NCBI RefSeq assembly: GCF_014652575.1
Contig: NZ_BMZB01000002.1
Span: 124,001-188,000 of the forward strand
Reading direction: 5' to 3'
Length of the DNA stretch: 64,000 nucleotides
DNA from: Asticcacaulis endophyticus
GTDB taxonomy: Bacteria > Pseudomonadota > Alphaproteobacteria > Caulobacterales > Caulobacteraceae
The notes under the pieces: generated by a model
The model's database searches: none
The model's input: only the letters and a program-made list of their open reading frames with translations
Told to the model about the DNA's origin: nothing
Part shown: piece by piece, positions 55,862 to 64,000 of the stretch
How positions within the stretch are numbered: position 1 is the first letter of the stretch
How the letters are laid out: each line of letters begins with the position of its first letter
Program-made: the position numbers and the translations under genes

Positions 55862-58681
55862 ATGAAATGTCGTCAAACTTTTCGCAGAGCTGCACTGGCC
55901 AGCGCGGGCATTGCGGCCCTCCTGACCGCAGGGGCAGGCTTTGCCCAGAATGCAGAGCCCGCGGCCGTTCCGGCAGAAGAGGCTGATGAGGTCATTCAGG
56001 AAGTGACCATTGTCGGTGTGCGCGGTAGTATCGCGCGTGCGGTCAAGCTTAAGCGCGATGCGGCCACGGTTCAGGATTCGATCAGTGCGCTGGAACTGGG
56101 CATGTTCCCGGATGACAATGTCGCCGATTCTTTAAGCCACATCACCGGGGTATCGATTTCGCGCACGGCTGGCGGCGAAGGCCAGAGCGTGAGCGTACGT
56201 GGCCTTGGGCCGGAATATACCCTGTCGACATTCAACGGCCGTATACTGGCGACCGATGGTGCGGGGCGTGATTTTGCCTATGACGTGTTGCCGGCAGATG
56301 TCATCAGCGGCGCGGATGTTATCAAGGGCGCGGAGGCGGCCAATACCGAAGGTGCCATCGGTGGCCTGATCAATCTGCGTTCGGCCAGCCCCTTCGATAA
56401 GCGTGGCCAGCAAGGCATTCTGCGCGTCGAAGGCGACTACAACCAGATGTCCGAACTGGATGGACGCAAATTCTCCGGCGTCTACAGCAACACGTTTGGC
56501 GGTGACAAATTCGGCGTCCTGTTCGGTGTTGTGCTCGAAGAACGCGACAGCCGTACTGATGTGGCTGGTAATGACGGCGGCTGGACACGCAATGCCGACC
56601 CGACCGACGAAAGCTGGCTGTGGGGCAATGCCTGGGGTGGCAGCATTGACCCTAATGAAAACGGCGTACTCGATCCTGAAGAATATGGCCTGATCGGGCC
56701 GGGCCAGTTCCGTGTCGGCTCTATCCTTGAGAAGAAAAAACGTACCGCCTATACCGCCAAATTTGAATGGCGGCCCAATGAAGATTTCACCCTGGTCGTT
56801 GATGGGTTGAAGACTAAGCTTGATTCACCGCAGGTCGGATATCAGCAGTCGTTCTATCCGCTGTATGCGCCGGGCCGCTGGTCAAACATGGTGATCGAAG
56901 ACGGTATCGTCACCAGTTTTGACATGACGAATCCTGATCCGGAGATGCGCCTTAACCCGGAACTGCTCAACCAGACGACATTCCGGGTAGTCGATACCGA
57001 TCTTTATGGTGTCAACGCCAAGTGGCGCGTGAGCGATAGCCTGACCCTGACAGGCGATGTTTATAAGTCAACTTCATCGCGCAAATCAGGCGGGCAGGAT
57101 AGCTATGTCGTGTTGCGCATGAACCAGCCGAACTCCGCCAGCATTTCACTGAGCGGGGCGCGTGTGCCGAATGTTGATGTCAATTTCGATGACGGCCGTG
57201 ATCTGGCGACCGGACTGGCCAATGGCGCGTTCAGCGATTCTGACTTCAACACCCATTATTTCTCGCTATCCGGCGACAATATTGAGGATGAAATCACCGG
57301 CACGACCTTTGCCGCGGACTGGACGGTCGGCCGAGGCTGGATCGAAAGTGTCGAGTTTGGCGTCAGCCGTACAGACCGCAAAAAATCGCGCGATCTGGTC
57401 AATAACTCGCTGACTGGTGGTGCTGACTACTATTCCGGCAACTATGCTATCAATGTCGGCGATCTGGGCGGTGGTGTTGTGTCGCAAAGCTTTGCCTTGC
57501 CGAATTTCATGGATGAGGTGAGTTCCGATTTCCCGCGCACCTTCCTGGCGTTTGACGTCCCGGCCTATCAGGCGGCGCTGGCGGCCTATAACGGCAATGC
57601 GCGTCCGGGCGGCGGCACCTATGACTACGCGGCGGCAGCCCCTGTTTGGAACCCACTGCAAAGCTACCGCGTATCCGAGGAAACCTGGTCGGGCTTTATG
57701 CAGGCCAATCTGGCGGGCGACCGCTGGAGTGGTAATGTCGGCGTGCGCGTCGTACAGACCAACACCAGTTCTCAGGCTTGGGATGCGAAAATTCTCAACA
57801 TCATCGAAAACGGCGCGTTCAACTATACGGCCGTCTATGCTGATCCAACGTCCGTTACTCAGGATAATGAATATACCTACTGGCTGCCCTCCGCTAACCT
57901 GAGCTTCAGCCTGACCGAGACCTTGCGTCTGCGTCTGGGGGCCGCGCGCACAATGGCGCGTCCGTCGGTTGAGACGCTGGCACCGACCAACACGACTGAG
58001 AGCGTATCCTGGGGGGAATTTACCCAGATCTACGGCGGTAACGCTGACCTGAAACCCTATTCCGCTGATCAGGTTGATGTGTCACTGGAATGGTACTTTG
58101 GGCCAAACTCGATCTTCAACTTTGCGGCCTTCCGCAAGCATATCGAAAACCAGATCACCTCAAGCTGGGAACCGGGTCAGGATATCGGCGTACCGGGCTA
58201 CCTGTTTAACATCAGCCGGCCTATCAATGGCGATTATGCCAGAGTTCGCGGCATCGAAGTCGGTTTGCAGCACTTTATGGACAACGGCTTTGGTCTGAGG
58301 GCGCAATACACGCGCAACTGGTCGAATAGCTGGGTCGGCGGCGAAGAGCGCCCGCTCGAAGGCATTGCGCCGTCGGTTTATTCGCTGGGGCTGTTCTATG
58401 ATCGCGGTCCGATCTCAGTGGGCATGAACGCTGACTATACGGATGGCTATGTCACAGCGATCAATGTGCTGGGCGGCGGCTATAACGAAGTGGCCGACGA
58501 CATCACCTGGGTGACGGCCCATGCTTCGTACAAGGTAAATGACAAGATCAATATCAGTCTGGAAGGTCGTAATCTTCTCGATGAAGCCCAGACCTACAGC
58601 ATCAATGGTAATCCGCTGCTGTCACAGGGCTACTATCGTTACGGACGGTCGATGAAGCTGGGTCTCAGCTACCGGTTCTGA
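55862..58681 (+). CDS. TonB-dependent receptor (Caulobacter-type carbohydrate receptor)
   Basis: 939 residues from the ATG at 55862. The signal peptide (RAALASAGIAALLTAGAGFAQ) is cleaved after GFA. A TonB-box-like EEVTIVG-type segment (VIQEVTIVGVRGSIARAV) precedes the plug domain, with MFPDDNVADSLSHITGVSIS, GEGQSVSVRGLGPEYT and ADVIKGAEAANTEGAIGGLI. The barrel ends YGRSMKLGLSYRF with the terminal phenylalanine. It belongs to the TIGR01782 group, abundant in Caulobacterales and often linked to plant-polysaccharide sugars. Neighbouring alpha-galactosidases suggest uptake of galactosides. A strong terminator follows, and CGAAA operator boxes lie upstream. Confidence 0.93.
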   Translation: MKCRQTFRRAALASAGIAALLTAGAGFAQNAEPAAVPAEEADEVIQEVTIVGVRGSIARAVKLKRDAATVQDSISALELGMFPDDNVADSLSHITGVSISRTAGGEGQSVSVRGLGPEYTLSTFNGRILATDGAGRDFAYDVLPADVISGADVIKGAEAANTEGAIGGLINLRSASPFDKRGQQGILRVEGDYNQMSELDGRKFSGVYSNTFGGDKFGVLFGVVLEERDSRTDVAGNDGGWTRNADPTDESWLWGNAWGGSIDPNENGVLDPEEYGLIGPGQFRVGSILEKKKRTAYTAKFEWRPNEDFTLVVDGLKTKLDSPQVGYQQSFYPLYAPGRWSNMVIEDGIVTSFDMTNPDPEMRLNPELLNQTTFRVVDTDLYGVNAKWRVSDSLTLTGDVYKSTSSRKSGGQDSYVVLRMNQPNSASISLSGARVPNVDVNFDDGRDLATGLANGAFSDSDFNTHYFSLSGDNIEDEITGTTFAADWTVGRGWIESVEFGVSRTDRKKSRDLVNNSLTGGADYYSGNYAINVGDLGGGVVSQSFALPNFMDEVSSDFPRTFLAFDVPAYQAALAAYNGNARPGGGTYDYAAAAPVWNPLQSYRVSEETWSGFMQANLAGDRWSGNVGVRVVQTNTSSQAWDAKILNIIENGAFNYTAVYADPTSVTQDNEYTYWLPSANLSFSLTETLRLRLGAARTMARPSVETLAPTNTTESVSWGEFTQIYGGNADLKPYSADQVDVSLEWYFGPNSIFNFAAFRKHIENQITSSWEPGQDIGVPGYLFNISRPINGDYARVRGIEVGLQHFMDNGFGLRAQYTRNWSNSWVGGEERPLEGIAPSVYSLGLFYDRGPISVGMNADYTDGYVTAINVLGGGYNEVADDITWVTAHASYKVNDKINISLEGRNLLDEAQTYSINGNPLLSQGYYRYGRSMKLGLSYRF

Positions 58682-58692
58682 TCCGGATATAC

Positions 58693-58735
58693 GGGCGTCG
58701 TTGCCAGAGCGCTTTTTAGTGACGACGCCCTTTTT
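58693..58735 (+). terminator. Rho-independent terminator after the TonB-dependent receptor
   Basis: GGGCGTCGT (58693-58701) pairs with ACGACGCCC (58722-58730), followed by TTTTTAT. It begins 12 bp after the stop codon. Confidence 0.88.
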
Positions 58736-58773
58736 ATACCTATGCCGCACTCAAGCAGCTTCGTTAGATTATG

Positions 58774-58795
58774 AGCTCTCCCGTTAGGGAGAGCT
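58774..58795. repeat. Perfect 9-bp hairpin, possible second terminator
   Basis: AGCTCTCCC (58774-58782) pairs with GGGAGAGCT (58787-58795) around GTTA, followed by TTGCTTATTG on the plus strand. The T-tract is weak, so it is a back-up terminator or an mRNA-stabilising hairpin. Confidence 0.55.
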
Positions 58796-58871
58796 TTGCT
58801 TATTGTAAAACGGCGCCAAAAACATCCCTTTATCTTTCGATTTGCAGGCATTTTTACAGGCTTGGTGTCAA

Positions 58872-58977
58872 AACGAAATATATCCGACATATTTACGCGT
58901 TATGTCGTGCGGTTTGGGTGGGGGGCAAAGTCTAATTAAGTTGAATTTAAAGCGCGTCATGGTAGAGAAACGAAACA
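58872..58977. promoter_or_regulatory. Predicted DeoR operator boxes upstream of the regulator
   Basis: AAACGAAATA-like copies at 58871-58880 and AAACGAAACATAC at 58968-58980 share the core AACGAAAyATA. DeoR/AgaR-type repressors commonly bind repeated CGAAA/TTTCG boxes. The placement suggests autoregulation. Confidence 0.5.
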
Positions 58978-59054
58978 TACGGCGGATATCTGTTGTCCTT
59001 AGCCGGCAGGGTTTACGCTAAAACGATAAACTTAACTTAAGGCAAGGCGCTGAC

Positions 59055-59849
59055 ATGGCCGAAGGCTCTATCAAGGTTACACGCGACACCAGTGAGCGCC
59101 GCCGTCAGATTACGGCGATGCTCAAGGAGCGCGGCAGCGTCCAGGTTGTGGCCCTGTCGGATATGTTCAGCGTCTCCATGCAGACGATCCGCAAAGACCT
59201 GCATTACCTTGAGGAACACGGTATCGCGACGCGCGCCTATGGTGGCGCCATTTCGTCAGATGTGGTCAATGTCGGCGCAGAGCCTGCGATCGAGGTCAAG
59301 CAGGTCATCCATACCCAGGAAAAAGAGCGCATCGGCCAACTGGCGGCGGCCATGGTCAAGCCCGGCGACTCGATCATGCTCGATTCCGGCACCACAGCCT
59401 TGCAGATCGCGCGCTTTTTGCCGGATGATGAGGACATCACCGTTGTCACCAATGATTTCGGCGTCCTGTCGGCGCTGGTGCAGAAACAAAAGATCAAGAT
59501 CATGATGCTGGGTGGGGAACTGCGCCGCAAGAACATGGCCTTTTACGGGGCGCAAACCGTGGCGTCGCTCGATGATCTGCTGCTGGATAAGCTGTTTTTA
59601 GGCGTCGATGGTTTTGATGTCGAACGCGGCATTACCACCCACCATGAGGCTGAAGCCCAACTGAACCGTAAGATGGTCGAGACTGCCCGTCAGGTGATTG
59701 CGATTACCGATTCGTCTAAATTCGGTAAGGTCTGCCTGCACCGCATCATCGACATCAGTGAAATTGATGATCTGATCACCGATGCCGATGCGCCGGACTT
59801 TATCCGCGAAGCTGCGGAAAAGACCGGCATTAAGCTGCATCTGGCTTAA
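59055..59849 (+). CDS. DeoR/AgaR-family transcriptional repressor of sugar genes
   Basis: 264 residues. The N-terminal DeoR helix-turn-helix (about 12-65) reads RRRQITAMLKERGSVQVVAL, MQTIRKDLHYLEEHG and ATRAYGGA. The C-terminal effector domain (about 80-255) is the ISOCOT sugar-phosphate sensor: MLDSGTTALQIARFL, ITVVTNDFGVL, MLGGELRRKNMAFYG and FLGVDGFDVERGITTH, with ITDSSKFGK near the end. Members usually release DNA on binding a phosphorylated sugar. Its neighbours are alpha-galactosidase genes and a TonB receptor, so a galactose- or tagatose-type phosphate is a plausible effector. It is convergent with the alpha-galactosidase gene. Confidence 0.92.
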   Translation: MAEGSIKVTRDTSERRRQITAMLKERGSVQVVALSDMFSVSMQTIRKDLHYLEEHGIATRAYGGAISSDVVNVGAEPAIEVKQVIHTQEKERIGQLAAAMVKPGDSIMLDSGTTALQIARFLPDDEDITVVTNDFGVLSALVQKQKIKIMMLGGELRRKNMAFYGAQTVASLDDLLLDKLFLGVDGFDVERGITTHHEAEAQLNRKMVETARQVIAITDSSKFGKVCLHRIIDISEIDDLITDADAPDFIREAAEKTGIKLHLA

Positions 59850-59893
59850 GCAACGTGCAGAAAAGTGTGAGCGGTTTTCTGCACTAACGTTGC
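59850..59893. terminator. Bidirectional terminator between convergent genes
   Basis: GTGCAGAAAA (59855-59864) pairs with TTTTCTGCAC (59875-59884), extended by GCAAC (59850-59854) with GTTGC (59889-59893) after a 4-nt bulge. It fills the gap between the DeoR stop (59849) and the alpha-galactosidase stop (59906). Confidence 0.7.
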
Positions 59894-59905
59894 GACACCT
59901 AAAAG

Positions 59906-61864
59906 TTATTTCAAAAGGGCCGCGTCGCCCCAGGTAACCACCAGCGGCAGATCGCTGGTGGTGGCGCTTTTGGCGATCAGTTCAACGATTTTAACGCCCG
60001 ACAGATCAGCGCTCAGGCTTTGAGCCGGTTGTCCGAAACTGGCTGTGGTTTGCGCCAGCAACTTACCGTCACCATAGACCAAGAAGGTGACTGTGTCCTT
60101 GAGGTTGCGGGTCGAATCGTCGATGCCGACCGTGGCCTCAAAGCGTTTGCCGCCAGTGCTGTTGCGCACTTCAAGCCGCGAATTGGCCAGTATGCCAATG
60201 CCGGTATCAAAGGTTTGGCCCGCAATCTGGAGGGTCTGATCATACGGTGTCGCGTCGGCCTGCGCGCCGCCCCAGCCGGTATAGGTCGGACGCTCACCGC
60301 TATTGAGCGTCTTGCCCCACTGATTGGTCATGCGGTGCACGACCGGATCGGGCTCAGGGGCGATAACGCCGTCATCCGCGACATTGATGCGGCCCGGAAT
60401 TTCCGACAAAAATTCGCCGTCTGTAAGGCGGCGCTGACCGCTCGCCTCAAAGATCAGGGTCTCGCGCGGGGCCAGACTAAAGGTCGTATCCCCGGTAAAA
60501 TGCGGCGCCGACTTATCCCACAGGTTTTTAAGCTGAACCGGTGCCGTATCTGAGAACTTCAAATGACCGGCGGTTAAGGTAACGTCAGCCTTGGCGAGGC
60601 CACGGTTGAACAGGGCGACCGCCTTCTTGCCGTTTGATAAGGTTTTGACAATGATCTGCACATCGTCGGAAGCATAGGCAATGACGCCCTGATGGCCGGC
60701 GGGGTCCTGATTGACGCGCACGATATCGGCATTGCCCCAGATGTTGAGCAGGCTTTGCGGAGCCTCGCGCAGGTCATAGCCGATCATCAGGGGCGCATTG
60801 ATGATGGCCCACAGGGCGAAATGCGACTTGGCTTCGGTCAGGTGGTTTGCGTCGAAATCGCCGTGACCAATGAACAGCATGTCCGGGTCATTCCACCCGC
60901 CCGGCCCGGCATAGAGTGCGCGGGTCGAGGCACTATCAAAATTGTGCAGCATCCGTGTCCAGTTCGGGGTGATGTCGCCGCTAGTGCGCCACATATGGCC
61001 GACATCCTTGCCCCAGGTGCGGACATCGGCACTGCCCCAGTTACAGAGCGACAGGATGTAGTCGCCGTCCGGATTGGCGCTTTTCAGGGCCGCATCGACC
61101 TTTTCATACATGGCCCGCACGGCGGGGATATTGGTACGGGAAATGGTTGCCTGATCGATCAGGGGCGGGAAGGCGGTGTAGTCATTATCGCGCACCACAG
61201 CCGTGCCCGGCCCATAGACATTGATTCCGCAAGCATCGACCTTGATGTAATCAAAGCCCCAGTCCTTGAAATAAAGGTCAATGTCCTGCTGCTCATGGCC
61301 ATAAAGGCCGACTTCACGCTCCGCCGTTGTACCTTCGGGCAGGTTGGGCGAGTGCAGGTCGTAGGCCTGCGAGCAGGCATTGCGGCCGACATCGGTATAG
61401 ATACCGGCCTTCAGGCCCATGGCGTGCACCTTATCGACATAGGCCCGGAAACTGGGGTCCTTACCCGGCACGGCGGCAGACGGGAAAATCTGGGTTCTGA
61501 TCTGCATCCGGCCATCGCTGGTGCGGCGCTTCAGCCACCAGCCGTCGTCGATATTAACATAGACATAGCCAAGCTTAGACAGACCACTGTCGACCAGTTT
61601 TTGCGCCGCCCCCATCACCTTGGCCTCATCGACCTCGGTGCGAAATGCATTCCAGGAGTTCCAGCCCATAGGCGGGGTTTTGGCCTGCTGACGCTCCGGC
61701 AGCGACCAGCGACCTGACGGGGCGAGGCTGTCGCGGGTGGCGCCTGCCTGAGTGGTGGCCGGTGAAGGTGCGGTCTGGGCGGTGGCGCAAACCGGCATCA
61801 GCACAAGCGCGCAGCCCAACGTGCAGCCAAGGGCCGTGGACATCAGATAGTGGCGAACGGACAT
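59906..61864 (-). CDS. Secreted alpha-galactosidase, GH27, with C-terminal NPCBM-like domain
   Basis: 652 residues from the ATG at 61864 (AAGGGGAG upstream). The signal peptide ends CATAQT. The GH27 barrel (about 60-340) has PPMGWNSWNAF, YVNIDDGWW, GIYTDVG, the nucleophile aspartate in FDYIKVDACG and the acid/base aspartate in GGWNDPDMLFIG. A beta-sandwich follows (about 340-470). The C-terminal 150 residues (GKTLNSGERPTYTGWGGAQA, FDTGIGILANSRLEVRN) match the NPCBM carbohydrate-binding family. It removes terminal alpha-galactose from oligosaccharides or galactomannan, probably in the periplasm. It lies 23 bp downstream of the amidohydrolase in one operon. Confidence 0.93.
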   Translation of the reverse strand: MSVRHYLMSTALGCTLGCALVLMPVCATAQTAPSPATTQAGATRDSLAPSGRWSLPERQQAKTPPMGWNSWNAFRTEVDEAKVMGAAQKLVDSGLSKLGYVYVNIDDGWWLKRRTSDGRMQIRTQIFPSAAVPGKDPSFRAYVDKVHAMGLKAGIYTDVGRNACSQAYDLHSPNLPEGTTAEREVGLYGHEQQDIDLYFKDWGFDYIKVDACGINVYGPGTAVVRDNDYTAFPPLIDQATISRTNIPAVRAMYEKVDAALKSANPDGDYILSLCNWGSADVRTWGKDVGHMWRTSGDITPNWTRMLHNFDSASTRALYAGPGGWNDPDMLFIGHGDFDANHLTEAKSHFALWAIINAPLMIGYDLREAPQSLLNIWGNADIVRVNQDPAGHQGVIAYASDDVQIIVKTLSNGKKAVALFNRGLAKADVTLTAGHLKFSDTAPVQLKNLWDKSAPHFTGDTTFSLAPRETLIFEASGQRRLTDGEFLSEIPGRINVADDGVIAPEPDPVVHRMTNQWGKTLNSGERPTYTGWGGAQADATPYDQTLQIAGQTFDTGIGILANSRLEVRNSTGGKRFEATVGIDDSTRNLKDTVTFLVYGDGKLLAQTTASFGQPAQSLSADLSGVKIVELIAKSATTSDLPLVVTWGDAALLK

Positions 61865-61887
61865 GGAAGTCTCCCCTTGAATTTATT

Positions 61888-62985
61888 TTAGTTAGATTTC
61901 GCGCTCAGAAAGACGCGGCGCGCATTGCTGTAAAAGATCTTGTCGATGACGGATTTGGGCAGGGCCAGTCCCTTGGCGTCAGCGCTGATGTCAGCGACAG
62001 TCTGGGTTTCACCGGTCGCCAGATATGTCCAGTTCGACAGCCAGTAGTCGTGGGCGGTGGCCTTAAAGGCTTCGGCATCATCGCCGGGGTTATAGGTCAG
62101 GTCGGTGCCGTACAGGATGCGATCCTGATATTTGATAAAGAAATCGCGCACCTTGTCGTAGTCGCGAACTGATTGGTACTGGATCTGGGTCATGCGGGCG
62201 GCCAACTCAATATTGGCATTGGGATGGGCGTCCAGGAATTTGGCGGCTTCATCGACGCTCCACTCCAGGCTGGCCACGTGGGCGCCTAATACGCTGAGTT
62301 TCGGGTGGGCCTTTACCATCCGGTCGCGCGCGGCCATCAGTTCTTCATAGCGCGGCATCTCAGGGTGCAGATACATGTGGTATTCGGGATGGTTTTTGAA
62401 ATATTCCCGGTCGTTATTGGTGGTCATTTCCTCCAGCGGCAGCCAGCAGTTGCGCGGTTCTCCCTGATGGGCAATCAGCGGGATATGCCTGGCCTCCAGA
62501 TGGTTCAGGACGGGGTCAAAGCGCTTATCGTCGATAAAGATCAGCTTGCCGTCCACATCACGCTCGACCATGCCGATGTTTTTCCAGACCTTGACCGCCA
62601 GAGCGCCCTGCTTGAACTCAGAATCAAGATAGGCCTTGGTGGTGTCGGCCCAGCCGGGCTCGGTAAAGCCCTTCATGGTAAAGGTGGCCGCATAGTGAAA
62701 ATGCTTCGGGTCGGCAGTGTGGAACTTATGGGACGCTTCGGCCTGGGAGGCGATGGACGGAAAAGCCGGGTAATCGACATTGATCGACAATATCTCGAAA
62801 TTGTCGGCCTTGGCCTGCTCGACAAAGGCCGGGTCGGTGACATTAACATGGACGTGGGCGTCGAATTTGCGCACCTTGGCAAAATCCGCCACCGTATAGG
62901 TGGGACCAGCAATCGCACAGCCGGCGATCATGGTGCTTAAGGTGAGGCCCAGCAGGGTCGAAGATACACGGGTTTGAGACACCAT
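61888..62985 (-). CDS. Exported amidohydrolase-family protein
   Basis: About 365 residues from the ATG at 62985 (AAGGA about 9 nt upstream; the longer frame to 63015 lacks a site). A signal peptide ending in TMIAGCAIAGP contains a lipobox-like IAGC, so it may be a lipoprotein. The metal-binding motif KFDAHVHVNV (HxH), HQGEP, LGAHVASLEW and the acidic YGTDLTYNPGDDAE match amidohydrolase_2-type enzymes (TIM-barrel hydrolases and decarboxylases). In sugar loci such proteins are often lactonase-like. It heads the operon with the GH27 enzyme and has a CGAAA inverted repeat directly upstream. The substrate is unknown. Confidence 0.85.
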   Translation of the reverse strand: MVSQTRVSSTLLGLTLSTMIAGCAIAGPTYTVADFAKVRKFDAHVHVNVTDPAFVEQAKADNFEILSINVDYPAFPSIASQAEASHKFHTADPKHFHYAATFTMKGFTEPGWADTTKAYLDSEFKQGALAVKVWKNIGMVERDVDGKLIFIDDKRFDPVLNHLEARHIPLIAHQGEPRNCWLPLEEMTTNNDREYFKNHPEYHMYLHPEMPRYEELMAARDRMVKAHPKLSVLGAHVASLEWSVDEAAKFLDAHPNANIELAARMTQIQYQSVRDYDKVRDFFIKYQDRILYGTDLTYNPGDDAEAFKATAHDYWLSNWTYLATGETQTVADISADAKGLALPKSVIDKIFYSNARRVFLSAKSN

Positions 62986-63015
62986 AACAACCGATCCTTG
63001 TTCAAAAGCAAACAA

Positions 63016-63036
63016 AACGAAATATAAAGTTTCGTT
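63016..63036. promoter_or_regulatory. Predicted DeoR operator (inverted repeat)
   Basis: AACGAAA (63016-63022), 7-nt spacer, TTTCGTT (63030-63036). It lies 31 bp before the amidohydrolase start and 105 bp before the divergent gene at 63141, so one site could control both. The half-site matches those at 55692 and 58872. Confidence 0.6.
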
Positions 63037-63140
63037 ATTCTGTCTTTTTGTTTGCCTTCTTAAAATGATTTATGCAAGACTAAAAATCCACAGCTTTGTG
63101 ACGGCTGATATTTTGACCACTTTGCAGGGAAGGTGACCAG

Positions 63141-64000
63141 ATGATTCCACACGCACATATCCAAAGGCGCAGCTTGCTTAAGCTGATGACGGGTACAATT
63201 GTGGCGTCAGGTCTGGGCCATGCCGGTCTGGCCTTTGGGGCGGACATGGTGGCGGCCAGCGCCGGTGATAAGGTGATGACGCTGGAATTTGATCAGCGCC
63301 TGTTTGGCCGGATCGTGTCGCGCCTGAACGGGCAGGCGGTGGCGTTGAGCGATTTTGCGCCGTCTGAAACCGTCACCCTGAATGTCAGTACTGACCCCAA
63401 GGTACCCGCCACCAAAACCATCGACAGCTTCAGCTTTACCGGCAAATCTCAGGCCGCCGTTCGCGATGTCCACGGTAAGGGCGTTAAACACACCATCTCC
63501 GGCGCATCGGCCGAAGGTGTGGAAAAAACACTCAATATTACTTTCTATGATCGCTATCCCGGTTTTGCGCTGATTAGCGCCACCTATCGCAACCGCACGG
63601 AGGCGCCCCTTGAGATCGCGGGCTGGCGGCTGGGTGGCCATACCCTGAAACCGACCGGGACAGGCTTCTGGTCATGGTCGGGCTCGTCCCATGCCGATCG
63701 CCGCGACTGGGTGCAGCCGGTCGGGCTTGAGTTCAATCAGCCGAATTTCATGGGCATGAATGCGTCAGACTATGGTTCCGGCACGCCGGTGGTCGATGTC
63801 TGGCGCCCGGATGCCGGCATTGCGGTCGGCCATATCGAATTGACGCCCAAGCTGATCTCTCTGCCTTTGCTGGCGACCTCAGCCGGTGCAGCCATTGCGC
63901 TCGATAGCGCCGACGCTCAGATCCTTATGCCAGGCGACAGCTTCACGACGCTGGACGGGTTTGTGACCGTGCACCGCCGCGACTATTACGCCACCCTCGA
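63141..64000 (+). CDS. Alpha-galactosidase-like glycoside hydrolase, N-terminal part (cut by window edge)
   Basis: The ATG at 63141 (AAGGTG 7 nt upstream) opens a frame that stays open to the window edge (286 codons seen). The start IQRRSLLKLMTGTIV is a Tat-type signal (RRSLLKL). The visible part is a beta-sandwich domain with YPGFALISATYRNRT, FWSWSGSS, DWVQPVGLEF, FMGMNASDYG and GTPVVDVWR, a pattern I associate with the N-terminal domain of melibiase-type (GH36-like) alpha-galactosidases. The catalytic barrel would lie past the edge, so the family is tentative. It is divergent from the amidohydrolase operon and shares the presumed DeoR operator. Confidence 0.65.
   Translation, partial: MIPHAHIQRRSLLKLMTGTIVASGLGHAGLAFGADMVAASAGDKVMTLEFDQRLFGRIVSRLNGQAVALSDFAPSETVTLNVSTDPKVPATKTIDSFSFTGKSQAAVRDVHGKGVKHTISGASAEGVEKTLNITFYDRYPGFALISATYRNRTEAPLEIAGWRLGGHTLKPTGTGFWSWSGSSHADRRDWVQPVGLEFNQPNFMGMNASDYGSGTPVVDVWRPDAGIAVGHIELTPKLISLPLLATSAGAAIALDSADAQILMPGDSFTTLDGFVTVHRRDYYATL

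Larger units (their letters stand above)
58682..59054. other. Intergenic region between receptor and DeoR regulator
   Basis: 373 bp. It holds the receptor terminator (58693-58735), a second hairpin (58774-58795) and AACGAAA-type boxes at 58872-58880 and 58968-58977 in front of the regulator gene, all listed separately. Confidence 0.6.

Overview
The window looks like an alphaproteobacterial chromosome, most likely from Caulobacteraceae (Asticcacaulis/Caulobacter-like). This is inferred from a Caulobacter-type TonB-dependent receptor, GC-rich codon use, class-typical chemoreceptors and a type II-C CRISPR repeat beginning GTTGCGG. No rRNA or tRNA gene was seen, so the taxonomy is an inference.

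Left end (1-2.4 kb): a FecR anti-sigma factor, cut by the window edge, and its FecI-type ECF sigma factor, followed by a small unknown membrane protein. Region 2.5-14.1 kb is the backbone of an integrative or plasmid-like element, mostly on the minus strand: ParB-like protein, two small unknown proteins, DUF6117, DUF2958, a 1430-residue adenine-methylase/strawberry-notch helicase fusion and a Toprim primase-like protein. A plus-strand HEPN-like cargo gene sits inside it and an XRE regulator is divergent from parB. Three backbone genes carry the same two-stem RNA leader with an AGAGG loop.

Region 14.1-33.8 kb is core-like and centred on chemotaxis and C4-dicarboxylates: two transmembrane chemoreceptors, each followed by a related small protein overlapping its stop codon, a soluble double-PAS chemoreceptor, DctA, malic enzyme MaeB, an outer-membrane protein, AraC and PAS-HTH regulators, a degenerate glucokinase-like protein, a methyltransferase, and the DctB/DctD two-component pair. 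TGTG-N10-CACA palindromes lie upstream of the PAS chemoreceptor and of dctA.

Region 34-55.4 kb is a dense defence island: a RelA/SpoT-type synthetase interrupted by one amber codon, a PIN-domain gene with an unknown partner, a HEPN-like gene, a Gabija pair (GajA OLD-type nuclease, GajB UvrD-type helicase), an uncharacterised two-gene unit (Abi/HEPN-like protein plus a 981-residue nuclease/repeat protein), a serine-recombinase remnant, a type II restriction-modification pair, and a type II-C CRISPR-Cas locus. That locus has 15 repeats and 14 spacers of exactly 30 nt, cas2, cas1, a cas9 split by a frameshift, and two separate tracrRNA-like RNA loci, one between cas1 and cas9 and one just upstream of cas9.

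Right end (55.8-64 kb): a galactoside-utilisation locus with a TonB-dependent receptor, a DeoR/AgaR-type repressor, a GH27 alpha-galactosidase, an amidohydrolase and the start of a second alpha-galactosidase-like enzyme. AACGAAA boxes in the intergenic regions suggest one DeoR regulon.
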